Assembly (NCBI GenBank): GCA_026390075.1
Contig: JAPLGP010000052.1
Coordinates: forward strand, 1 to 64,000
Source: Campylobacterales bacterium
GTDB lineage: Bacteria > Campylobacterota > Campylobacteria > Campylobacterales > Sulfurimonadaceae
Reading direction: 5' to 3'
DNA: 64,000 nt
Position 1 is the stretch's first letter. The number at the start of each line of letters is the position of its first letter. The notes beneath the pieces are model-generated. The model searched no databases. It was not told the origin of the DNA and saw nothing but the letters and a program-made list of their open reading frames with translations. The position numbers and the translations under genes were made by a program. Shown here piece after piece: positions 9,229 to 17,224 of the stretch.

Positions 9229-9990
9229 ATGACTGGAGAACAAATAAAAAACATCTCTTGTGTCATAATCGTTAAAAATGCTGAATTAACTATAACTAAA
9301 ACATTAAACTCTTTGAAAAAATTTCAAGATGTAGTTGTCTATAGCAACATTTCAACTGATAAAACTGAAGAAATAGCTAAATCTTATAAAAATGTAAACT
9401 TAGTTCAAGGTGATTTTATAGGCTTTGGACAAACTAAAAATTTTGCTGCAAGTTTTGCAAAAAATGATTGGATTCTTTCTCTTGATGCAGATGAAGTTTT
9501 ATCAGATGATTTTATTTTTAACTTAAAAAAAGAGAATCTAAAAGAAAACTGTATCTATTCAATTTTACGAACAAACTACTATAAACAAACACAAGTAAAG
9601 TACTGTTGGGGGAATGACATCATACTAAGAGTCTATAATAAAAATAAAACTGCCTTCACAGATAAGAAAGTACATGAAAAAATTATACAAGATGGCTTAA
9701 GCACATCATTTATCGCTGGAGCTATAAAACATTATCCTTATTCTTCAATAACAGATTTTATTATCAAGATTGACCTATATTCAACAATGTATGCTAATGA
9801 CAATGTTGGAAAAAAAAACTCATCTCCTCTCAAAGCAATCCTAAATAGTTTGTTCTCTTTTTTCAAAACATACATTGTTAAAAGAGGCTTTTTAGATGGA
9901 TATGCTGGATTAGTAATAGCATTTTCTCATATGGCAACAAATTTTTATAAGTATATGAAATTATACGAATTAAATAAACTTCTTGCATAA
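9229..9990 (+). CDS. Family 2 glycosyltransferase (WaaE/KdtX-like)
   Basis: A 253-residue GT-A fold enzyme. It has the N-terminal SCVIIVKN strand, the Mn2+-binding DADE motif (LSLDADEVLSDDF) and the HEKI motif, as in LPS-core glucosyltransferases of the WaaE/KdtX type. It probably adds a sugar to the lipopolysaccharide core at the cytoplasmic face. The last four codons and the stop (CTT CTT GCA TAA) are the left end of the MITE-like repeat, so the original C-terminus was probably altered by insertion of that element. Confidence 0.85.
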   Translation: MTGEQIKNISCVIIVKNAELTITKTLNSLKKFQDVVVYSNISTDKTEEIAKSYKNVNLVQGDFIGFGQTKNFAASFAKNDWILSLDADEVLSDDFIFNLKKENLKENCIYSILRTNYYKQTQVKYCWGNDIILRVYNKNKTAFTDKKVHEKIIQDGLSTSFIAGAIKHYPYSSITDFIIKIDLYSTMYANDNVGKKNSSPLKAILNSLFSFFKTYIVKRGFLDGYAGLVIAFSHMATNFYKYMKLYELNKLLA

Positions 9991-10083
9991 CCCATTTTTA
10001 GATTGCTTCGCTTTGCTCGCGATGACGGTCATGTGTCAAGGAAGAATGACGAAGCAATCTTGGGTTTGCAAGATGTCTATTAA
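9978..10083. repeat. MITE-like hairpin repeat, copy B
   Basis: The left end CTTCTTGCATAACCC starts inside the glycosyltransferase gene and provides its TAA. The core contains AGATTGCTTCGC, GATGACGGTCATGTG and GACGAAGCAATCT. The right end is GGGTTTGCAAGATGTCTA. The element fills part of the gap between the convergent glycosyltransferase and potassium-uptake genes. In 10084-10188 I see nothing else. Confidence 0.88.
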
Positions 10084-10188
10084 ACTTTCGCTCTATTGGT
10101 AGTAAATAAATGTTGATTACTGTGTACTTCAGCATCATAAAGTGCTAAATTTTACGATGCGTCTATCAGCAACTAGCAATTTGAGTCA

Positions 10189-10836
10189 TTATACTTTCTT
10201 ACTAAGAGCTGCGACATGATTACTATTACCCAACACTACTAGCAAATCGCCTTTCTCAAGGATATCATCTTTTTCAAAAGATGTATGCCATTCACCTTGA
10301 TGTTTATACGCAATTGGTTTGACTTCATAATCTTTTTCAAAACTAGAAGATAAAATAGATGTTCCCACCCAAAAATCAGGTACAGTCATTTTTGCAATTT
10401 TCATCGTAATGGAGAGGTCGATAGTTTCATAGTTCATATTGGTAACCATTTTCTTAACCAACTTTTTAGCCGATTCCATCTCAGGATAAATCACTTTTGC
10501 AGCACCTAATTTTGAGAGAATCTGACCGTGAACTTGCGTAATAGCCTTTGCAATGATTGTCTCTATGCCTACCTCTTTGAGTGCCATAATAGTTAATATA
10601 CTCGACTCTAAATGCTCCCCAATACTTACAATGGCTACTTCAGCATCAGCAATTCCTGCTTCACGCAATGCCTTTGGATCGGTCGAATCAAGCATAATAG
10701 CATCTTGAACGAATTCATTGATGTTACGAATTTTCTCCTCATCATTGTCTATTGCAATAACGGTCTCACCTTGTTGCGCAAGTCCTTGAGCCACATGAAA
10801 CCCAAATTTTCCTAATCCAATAACTACATATGTCAT
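10189..10836 (-). CDS. ktrA: Potassium uptake regulatory subunit (KtrA/TrkA, RCK domain)
   Basis: A 215-residue cytoplasmic RCK protein. The N-terminal Rossmann fold has VIGLGKFG and the acidic residue of AIDNDEE that binds the nucleotide ribose; a C-terminal RCK-C domain follows. It gates the KtrB/TrkH channel in response to nucleotide. The gene overlaps the upstream channel gene by 4 bases (ATGA), the usual arrangement for a two-gene potassium uptake operon. At about 215 residues it is a single-RCK KtrA-type protein rather than the two-RCK TrkA. Confidence 0.9.
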   Translation of the reverse strand: MTYVVIGLGKFGFHVAQGLAQQGETVIAIDNDEEKIRNINEFVQDAIMLDSTDPKALREAGIADAEVAIVSIGEHLESSILTIMALKEVGIETIIAKAITQVHGQILSKLGAAKVIYPEMESAKKLVKKMVTNMNYETIDLSITMKIAKMTVPDFWVGTSILSSSFEKDYEVKPIAYKHQGEWHTSFEKDDILEKGDLLVVLGNSNHVAALSKKV

Positions 10837-12161
10837 ATAATAACCTTCCCTTCTGCATATTTAATACGGCTTTGCACCGCTTTTCCGACGATAACGATAG
10901 TAAAGGCAAAAACACCAATTCGCCCCATCAACATCAACAAGATAATATTTACTTTTCCTAAATCACCAAACAACGCACTATAACTCAAAACGCCACCATT
11001 TCCAGTTGAAACACCAACTGTACCAAATGCTGAACAAGTTTCAAAAAGAGTACGAACAAAGTTAAGATGTTCACTCTCATTTAAAATAACCGTCGAAATA
11101 AGTACATAAAAAGATGCAACAAAAATCGTAGCGTACGCTTTGTTGATTTGATATGGATCTAAACTTCTACGAAAAATATGAGGATTGTTTTGACCACGAA
11201 GTGTAAACCACACACCAATGATTGCAAGTGCAATAACAGTAGTTTTAACACCACCAGCTGTACCACCAGGACTACCACCAGTCATCATAAAAATAGTTCC
11301 AAAAAATAGATCAGAGTCACTAAAAGCAGAGAAGTCGATAGTATTAAATCCTGCTGTACGATAGTTTACTGATGCAAACCATGCAGAGAGGATTTTTTCG
11401 TATGTACTCATATTTCCTAGAGAATTTGGGTTATTCCACTCGAATGAGAGAATAATTGCCATCCCAGCAAGTATCATAAATCCTGTCGTCCATAGTACGA
11501 TTTTAGTGTGCGTAGAGAGGCGTGTAAGCGATTGTTTACGATAGTTATAAAGTTCCAATAAAACTAAATATCCTAACCCCCCAATAATAATAAGCCATGG
11601 AATTGTAAAATTTATGACGAAATCACCGCGATAGTCCATTAGATTTGTACTAAAGAGAGAAAAACCAGCGTTATTAAAAGCAGAAACAGAGTGAAATAGA
11701 CCATACCATAAAGCATCCAAAAATGGCATATCTGCCCAAAATCGTAATGCTAAAATAATCGTACCAGTAAGCTCTATGAAAATAATAGTAGCAAACACGA
11801 TCTTTAAAAAGCGGAAAATTCCGCTCATTCCTGGATAATTGAGTGACTCTTTGAGGATTAAGCGATCACGGTAAGTAAGCCTTTTACCTCGCATGATAGC
11901 CATAAATGTAACCGCAGTCATATAGCCAATCCCACCGATTTGTATCAGGGCAAGAATGATAACATGCCCAAAACCAGTAAAATCGACTGGGGTATCTTTG
12001 ACGATAAGTCCTGTCACACAAACCGCTGAAGTAGCTGTAAAAATGGCATCTACAAATCGTAAATCACCATTATGTGCAAAGGGAAGCATAAGTAACAATG
12101 CACCTACAAAAACTAAAGTAACAAAGCTTATAAAAATTATTTTGACATCTTCTGTTTGCAG
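10833..12161 (-). CDS. ktrB: Potassium channel subunit (KtrB/TrkH family)
   Basis: An integral membrane protein with four M1-P-M2 repeats. The selectivity-filter loops read TSAVCVTGL, NNAGF, NYRTAGF and GTVGVSTG. Its first ATG or TTG start in frame would be at 12098, but that cuts the first membrane span. The frame continues upstream with EDVKIIFISFVTLVFVGALL, which looks like genuine coding sequence. An AAGGAG site (12168-12173) lies 6 bases before an in-frame CTG at 12159-12161, which I take as the probable start (442 residues). It forms an operon with the downstream RCK subunit. Confidence 0.85.
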   Translation of the reverse strand: MQTEDVKIIFISFVTLVFVGALLLMLPFAHNGDLRFVDAIFTATSAVCVTGLIVKDTPVDFTGFGHVIILALIQIGGIGYMTAVTFMAIMRGKRLTYRDRLILKESLNYPGMSGIFRFLKIVFATIIFIELTGTIILALRFWADMPFLDALWYGLFHSVSAFNNAGFSLFSTNLMDYRGDFVINFTIPWLIIIGGLGYLVLLELYNYRKQSLTRLSTHTKIVLWTTGFMILAGMAIILSFEWNNPNSLGNMSTYEKILSAWFASVNYRTAGFNTIDFSAFSDSDLFFGTIFMMTGGSPGGTAGGVKTTVIALAIIGVWFTLRGQNNPHIFRRSLDPYQINKAYATIFVASFYVLISTVILNESEHLNFVRTLFETCSAFGTVGVSTGNGGVLSYSALFGDLGKVNIILLMLMGRIGVFAFTIVIVGKAVQSRIKYAEGKVII

Positions 12162-12294
12162 ATGAAGCTCCTTATATAGCAGATTTAACGAATGAAAGTG
12201 AAATGGTACGCCTTATATACTTAAGTAACTATAATTTGATGATGATTGGAGTGAAGTTGTGAATTTATTGTGAAGATTATGAGTGTATATTTAA

Positions 12295-12321
12295 ACTTCT
12301 TGTATAACCTTATACAAGAAA
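12295..12321. repeat. Collapsed MITE-like repeat (ends joined)
   Basis: TTCTTGTATAA and TTATACAAGAA lie back to back around CC. These match the terminal sequences of the approximately 100-bp repeat with the whole core missing, so it may be a deletion derivative. It sits downstream of the minus-strand malic enzyme gene. Confidence 0.6.
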
Positions 12322-12324
12322 TCA

Positions 12325-12352
12325 ATTCGATAGCAATGAGGAGCTATCGAAT
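12325..12352 (-). terminator. Hairpin after malic enzyme gene
   Basis: A perfect inverted repeat with 10-bp arms (ATTCGATAGC / GCTATCGAAT) and an 8-base loop begins about 10 bases beyond the malic enzyme stop. The T-run after it on the minus strand is weak, so it is only a probable terminator. Confidence 0.5.
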
Positions 12353-12362
12353 CAAAATGAAA

Positions 12363-13643
12363 TTAGCTGTTATCAGCCATTTCTTGTAGTTTTGCCTTAT
12401 ACGCTTCAAGATTAAAATCTTTTACGCGTGCAACGCCATCTTGTACTGCTGCTTGAGCTACTGCTGAAGAAACCCATACTAAAAGTCGTTTGTCAAACGG
12501 AGAAGGAATAACATACTCTTTTCCAAATTCCATAACATCACGATTGTGCGCTTTTTTAACATAATCAGGAACAGTTTCTTTTGCTAAAGCAGCCAACGCT
12601 TGAGATGCTGCCATTTTCATATTTTCAGTAATTTTAGTCGCTCGAACATCTAAAGCACCACGGAAAATAAATGGGAAACCTAGAACATTGTTTACTTGGT
12701 TAGCGAAATCACTTCTACCTGTTCCAATGATTAGGTCATCACGAACCGCTTTTGCAAGGTCAGGCATAATCTCTGGAGTTGGATTTGCACATGCAAAAAT
12801 AATTGGATTTGCTGCCATAGAACGCACCATATCTTGAGAAATTTGCTCAGGACCTGAGAGACCTAAAATCATATCTGCACCTTTAGCCGCATCTTCAGGA
12901 GTACGGTCAGGTGTTTCAAATGCAAATTCTGCTTTTTGCTTATTCAAGTCAGTTCTTCCGTTGTGAATTACACCTTTTGAGTCCAACATAGTAATATTTT
13001 TTATGCCTAAACGCTTATACATTCTTGCACAAGCGATTCCACTTGCACCTGCTCCGATAACCACTACTTTAAGGTCTTCAGCTTTTTTACCACTCATCTC
13101 AAGAACATTGATAAGTCCTGCAGTTGTGATAACCGCTGTTCCATGTTGGTCATCATGAAAAACAGGAACATTACAAATTTCTTTAAGTCTGTCTTCGATT
13201 TCAAAACATTTTGGCGCACCGATATCTTCGAGGTTGATTCCACCAAAAGTATCTGCAATAGCTGCAACAGTTGCAATAATTACTTCAATATCTTTTGAAT
13301 TTATCTCAATATCTACAGCATCAACATGTGCAAATGATTTGAAAAGAACACATTTTCCTTCCATAACAGGTTTACCAGCCAAGTGACCGATGTCACCTAA
13401 ACCAAGAACTGCAGTACCATCAGAAATAACAGCAACTAGGTTTCCCTTATTTGTGTAGTCATACGCTTTATCGATATCTTTTTCTATTTCAAGACATGGG
13501 TATGCAACACCAGGACTATATGCCATAGCCAATTCTGCAACAGTATCACACGGTTTTGTAATAAGTGTTCCTATCTTGCCATTCGTGTCAAACTTATCAC
13601 GAGCCTTATGATAATCCAGACTTTCTTGTTCGAATGTAGCCAT
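12363..13643 (-). CDS. NAD(P)-dependent malic enzyme
   Basis: A 426-residue short-form malic enzyme that decarboxylates malate to pyruvate. It shows the YSPGVAYPC motif near the N-terminus, HDDQHGTA and the nucleotide-binding VVIGAGASGIACA. There is no phosphotransacetylase-like C-terminal domain, so it is the short bacterial type. It appears to be transcribed alone, with two palindromes after its stop and a divergent gap of about 200 bases to ktrB. Confidence 0.93.
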   Translation of the reverse strand: MATFEQESLDYHKARDKFDTNGKIGTLITKPCDTVAELAMAYSPGVAYPCLEIEKDIDKAYDYTNKGNLVAVISDGTAVLGLGDIGHLAGKPVMEGKCVLFKSFAHVDAVDIEINSKDIEVIIATVAAIADTFGGINLEDIGAPKCFEIEDRLKEICNVPVFHDDQHGTAVITTAGLINVLEMSGKKAEDLKVVVIGAGASGIACARMYKRLGIKNITMLDSKGVIHNGRTDLNKQKAEFAFETPDRTPEDAAKGADMILGLSGPEQISQDMVRSMAANPIIFACANPTPEIMPDLAKAVRDDLIIGTGRSDFANQVNNVLGFPFIFRGALDVRATKITENMKMAASQALAALAKETVPDYVKKAHNRDVMEFGKEYVIPSPFDKRLLVWVSSAVAQAAVQDGVARVKDFNLEAYKAKLQEMADNS

Positions 13644-13818
13644 ATTTTAATTCTCCAATATTTGTTTTATTTACAAAAAGGATTTTATCCAACAATCAAT
13701 TAACTACTCTTTTAACTGTTGCAAAAAGAAACACGAGTGGGACAAAAATGCAATTTAGTGTTACGAATAGATACAAAATAATATTTACACGCTATTTAAA
13801 AAAAAGAAGTACTCTGTT

Positions 13819-13901
13819 GGCATGTGCAAATAAGATTTGGCATGTGGAAATTTTGGAATGTGAAGAGAGAGGTTGGCATGTGGAAATGATGGCATGTGGA
13901 A
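13819..13901. repeat. Cluster of GGCATGTGGAA words
   Basis: Three exact 11-mers (13839, 13875, 13891) and one near copy, GGCATGTGCAA at 13819, lie in the same orientation within 83 bases. The spacing is irregular (20, 36 and 16 bases). A further weak match, GGAATGTGAA, lies at about 13855. They occupy the gap between the GGDEF gene (stop at 13907) and the malic enzyme gene. Confidence 0.9.
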
Positions 13902-13906
13902 CTTAA

Positions 13907-15190
13907 TTATTTTACAACAATCCTATTCCGTCCGCTCTTTTTTGCTTCATAAAGCGCGTCATCCACTCTTTTAAAAGTGTTATGTGGTTCTTCGCCGATG
14001 TTGTATTTTGTAAGACCAAAGGAAGCCGTTAGATTGATTTTCTCCACTACTTTGGTGTTTTGTACATTCATTCTTACTTTTTCTATGATTGTTTTTGCTT
14101 CGTCGATATTTACATTTTTTAACATAATGACGAATTCTTCACCGCCCCACCTTGCGATTAAATCATTCTCTCTTAAGGAGTTTTTGAGTGTTTTTGCTAC
14201 GGATATAAGAGCCTCATCTCCAACCTGATGTCCATAGTTGTCATTTATAGATTTAAAATGGTCAATATCGGTAATAACTAAAACGAAATCTGTTTCTGCT
14301 TTTCTTTGATGTTTCGTTATAGAACCTATAACCTCATCAAAATGTGCACGATTGTAAAGTTTAGTCAACGAATCAGTGATATATAGTTCTGCAAAAAGTT
14401 TTTCATTTGTAATATCATGATAAACAGCACTGAACTCAAAAAGTGCACCATTTTCATCTAAAATAGGCGTTATTCTGGATTGAACCCATTTTGCACCACC
14501 ACTTGCAGTTTTGTTTTTTACTTCTCCACTCCAAGTTTTTTTACTCTCTATTGTTTTCCAAAGCTCTTTATAAGTAGCATCTGAAACTTCCCCACTCTTA
14601 AATTTTGACGCTTTTTGACCTATAAGTTCTTCTTTTGTAAACTCAAAAAAATCGCAAAAAAGAGTACTTGCATCAATAATTACGCCATCTAATGTTGTTT
14701 TCATTGTCATAATATTTTTATCAATTATCTCTTGGTCAGCTTCTAATTTGTCATTGAGTTTATTTACTTTATCTATCTCTTTTTTAAGAGAAAGTTTTGT
14801 TTCATAAAGTTCGCTTATGTCGTAAATAGAAATCAGTACACTCGTTGGATTGTTCAAACAAGGAGAAATAGTAACTTGTTGTTGCATAAATGCTAATGCA
14901 GAAGTGGTAACTTTGTTTCGATTTATTGTGATGAATTTTGTGTTACTACTTGTATCATAAAAAGATGGTGTTTGAAGAGTTAGCGCAGTTCTTATCTTTC
15001 TCAAAAGAACCGTATAATTTAAGTCTGGATAAAACTCCTGCAAACTCTTGCCTATGATTTCATATTTGGATATTTGAGTATTGATTGCAAGCCATCGATT
15101 CCAATAAAGAACTATAAAATTTTCATCAATAATCATATGCCCATTTTCAAGAGAGTCTAACAGTACATCAGGATATTTTAATTCTATCAT
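13907..15190 (-). CDS. PAS-PAS diguanylate cyclase
   Basis: A 427-residue soluble protein with two PAS domains (about 10-130 and 160-265) and a GGDEF domain. The active-site GGEEF is at 349-353, with an inhibitory RxxD site (Arg340, Asp343) in front, so it should make c-di-GMP from GTP and be product-inhibited. It is the last gene of a minus-strand operon: deaminase, receiver, CheC, cyclase. It overlaps the CheC-like gene by 4 bases, which ties cyclase output to the receiver and phosphatase upstream. Confidence 0.92.
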   Translation of the reverse strand: MIELKYPDVLLDSLENGHMIIDENFIVLYWNRWLAINTQISKYEIIGKSLQEFYPDLNYTVLLRKIRTALTLQTPSFYDTSSNTKFITINRNKVTTSALAFMQQQVTISPCLNNPTSVLISIYDISELYETKLSLKKEIDKVNKLNDKLEADQEIIDKNIMTMKTTLDGVIIDASTLFCDFFEFTKEELIGQKASKFKSGEVSDATYKELWKTIESKKTWSGEVKNKTASGGAKWVQSRITPILDENGALFEFSAVYHDITNEKLFAELYITDSLTKLYNRAHFDEVIGSITKHQRKAETDFVLVITDIDHFKSINDNYGHQVGDEALISVAKTLKNSLRENDLIARWGGEEFVIMLKNVNIDEAKTIIEKVRMNVQNTKVVEKINLTASFGLTKYNIGEEPHNTFKRVDDALYEAKKSGRNRIVVK

Positions 15191-15810
15191 CCATAAATCT
15201 CTTCTATTTTTTGATCTATCAAAATTTTTAATCTCTCTATGGCTTCATCTTTTGTAAGTATATAAATACTGCCATAAATTTTTTGATCTTTAAACTCTAA
15301 AATAGTGCTAATTATGATAATTTTTGAGTAGTGATTCACATCATTGATATCTATAATTGAATCAGCATCAACAATCTGTGATGATGGTACAAAAAATTGT
15401 ACTTCTGTTCCAAGTTCACGAGTCAATCGACTCACTATCGTTGAACTTAATATATTTGTTAATTATATGACCGCATCGTTTATATCATCTTTAGACGGTA
15501 TAGTAAGACCATAAAGATGCTCACCGAGATTTTTTGCAGAGGTGTCACTCATAATAAACATACACTCCCCACCAAATTTTCCGGTAAAGAGCTGTTTTGT
15601 AACATAATACATCGACTTGGAATCTATCTCTAACTTCACTCTCGATATAAGCTCAGAACTTTCGCATATATCAATTTTAGGAATATGCATCGTTGCAAAT
15701 GCCCCTAAAAGATCTGCTAAATTTGCAGTTGCCGCACCAATGGATACATTCATAAACTCTTTTAGTGCATCTATCTGGTCTTCATTAAATTCTTTACTCA
15801 ATTGCATCAC
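15187..15810 (-). pseudogene. CheC-family phosphatase split by in-frame TAA
   Basis: The frame is intact over 208 codons except for one TAA at 15463-15465. The N-terminal half carries the first CheC active site, DALKEFMN (Asp-x3-Glu-x2-Asn). The second site reads DAVI-stop-LTN, so the stop sits exactly where the second catalytic Glu is expected. A single base change, GAA to TAA, explains it. Both sides of the stop remain clean coding sequence, so the lesion is recent, a sequencing error, or read through. CheC proteins dephosphorylate CheY-type receivers; the receiver gene lies immediately upstream (start at 16176, stop at 15814). The second half could also restart at an ATG near 15435. Confidence 0.85.
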
Positions 15811-15813
15811 CTT

Positions 15814-16176
15814 TTATATCAGTAAATCTTGCTGAAAAATTTGCAACATCTTCTCTTCATTAATAGGTTTTGGGTACATATTTCTAGCACCAGCTTTTAA
15901 TACCCTCTGTTTTGCTTCATTTTGAATATCTGCACTAATAACTATTACTTGCGCATCTGCATCTATGGCTATAATCTGTTGCAATGCTTCATATCCATCC
16001 ATTACAGGCATAGTCAAATCTAAAAAAACGACTCTCGGATTCTCAGCTTTAAAAATTGCGACGGCTTCAAGACCATTTGCTGCTTGAAACAATTCAGCAC
16101 TCGGCTCTATCTCTTTAAGACTCTTTATCACACCCATTCTTGCGAGTTTTGAATCATCTACAATCAAAATTTTCAA
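15814..16176 (-). CDS. CheY-like single-domain response regulator
   Basis: A 120-residue stand-alone receiver. The phosphoacceptor is Asp53 in VFLDLTMP, the acidic pair is DD at 7-8, and the conserved Lys is in YPKP. It has no output domain, so it signals by protein contact. It is followed after 3 bases by the interrupted CheC phosphatase, its likely off-switch, and then the PAS-GGDEF cyclase. It starts 3 bases after the deaminase stop. Confidence 0.92.
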   Translation of the reverse strand: MKILIVDDSKLARMGVIKSLKEIEPSAELFQAANGLEAVAIFKAENPRVVFLDLTMPVMDGYEALQQIIAIDADAQVIVISADIQNEAKQRVLKAGARNMYPKPINEEKMLQIFQQDLLI

Positions 16177-16179
16177 CTA

Positions 16180-16668
16180 CTACCTCTTTATATCTGTGCA
16201 ACTAATGGCTGCTATTGTATAATAGTTTTCATTAGCAAGAAGTTGCTCAATACTCACACCATTATCTTTAATAAATTTTGAAATCGTATCAGAATGCGTA
16301 TGCTCATATGGTTTTGCATAAACAATTCTTTTAATACCACTTGCGATAAGATTTTTACTACATTCACTACATGGCTCTAAAGTTACATATATCGTAGCAC
16401 CATCAATAGAAATTCCTTCTCTAGCAGCCCAAATAATTGCATTCATCTCAGCATGAATTTCGTATGTTTTTGACCATTCATGATGCTCTTTAGTGTATTG
16501 ATTATCCCAATAATCACAGCAGTTCATAAAACCTGCAGGAGTGCCGTTGTAACCAGTACTAAGAATGCGTCCATTTTTAACAATAACAGCACCCACTTGC
16601 TTTGATACACATTTTGAAGCACTTGCTATTTCTGTAGCAATATTTATAAAAATTTGATCATTTAACAT
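16180..16668 (-). CDS. dCMP deaminase family zinc enzyme
   Basis: A 162-residue cytidine/deoxycytidylate deaminase fold protein. The zinc site is complete: HAEMNAI with the catalytic Glu, and PCSEC. The extra Cys and His residues near the N-terminus (MNCCDYWD) fit the ComEB/dCMP deaminase type, which makes dUMP for thymidylate synthesis. It heads the signalling operon on the minus strand, probably only sharing a promoter. The gap to the divergent accB holds both promoters. Confidence 0.88.
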   Translation of the reverse strand: MLNDQIFINIATEIASASKCVSKQVGAVIVKNGRILSTGYNGTPAGFMNCCDYWDNQYTKEHHEWSKTYEIHAEMNAIIWAAREGISIDGATIYVTLEPCSECSKNLIASGIKRIVYAKPYEHTHSDTISKFIKDNGVSIEQLLANENYYTIAAISCTDIKR

Positions 16669-16776
16669 GTTTACTTTTCTCTACTTTTAAGCTCATCTTG
16701 TAATTTCCTAAAACATAATTATTATCAATTTTATGGTATTATATCGCAAAATTATACATATTTTGGAGTCTTACCT

Positions 16777-17220
16777 ATGGATACAAAACAGATTAAAGCA
16801 CTCATTCGTGATTTCGATGAAAGCGGTCTTTCTAAACTAAAAATCAAGCAAGAAGCTTTTACTATTGAACTTGAAAAAGCTACGGGCTTAATAGCAGCAC
16901 CCGTTTTTACACCAGCTCCTATTGCCTCAGATCCAGTAGCACACATAGCAGTTACATCATCAGTACCAGCTGAAATCAGTGGTGATGCTATTCTTTCTCC
17001 GATGGTAGGAACATACTATTCGTCTCCATCTCCAGATTCTCCAGAATTTGTAAAAGTGGGTGATACAGTGAAAAAAGGGCAAGTTGTTGCTATTTTAGAA
17101 GCTATGAAAATTATGAATGAACTAGAAGCTGATTTTGATTGCAAAATTCTTAAAATTCTTGCTTCAAATGGTCAAGCAGTTGAATACGATATGCCACTTT
17201 TTATAATAGAAAAGATATAA
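16777..17220 (+). CDS. accB: Biotin carboxyl carrier protein of acetyl-CoA carboxylase
   Basis: A 147-residue BCCP. It has an N-terminal helical region, an Ala/Pro-rich linker (about 37-65) and a C-terminal biotinyl domain with EAMKIMNE, in which Lys111 carries biotin. It shuttles CO2 from biotin carboxylase to the carboxyltransferase in fatty acid synthesis. A GGAG site at 16765-16768 and a TATTAT box at about 16736 precede it. accC follows after 4 bases. Confidence 0.96.
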   Translation: MDTKQIKALIRDFDESGLSKLKIKQEAFTIELEKATGLIAAPVFTPAPIASDPVAHIAVTSSVPAEISGDAILSPMVGTYYSSPSPDSPEFVKVGDTVKKGQVVAILEAMKIMNELEADFDCKILKILASNGQAVEYDMPLFIIEKI

Positions 17221-17224
17221 ATTT

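Noticed and set aside
13819-13901. Possible CRISPR array
   Set aside because: The repeats are only 11 bases, spacing is irregular, and the same word occurs across the window.
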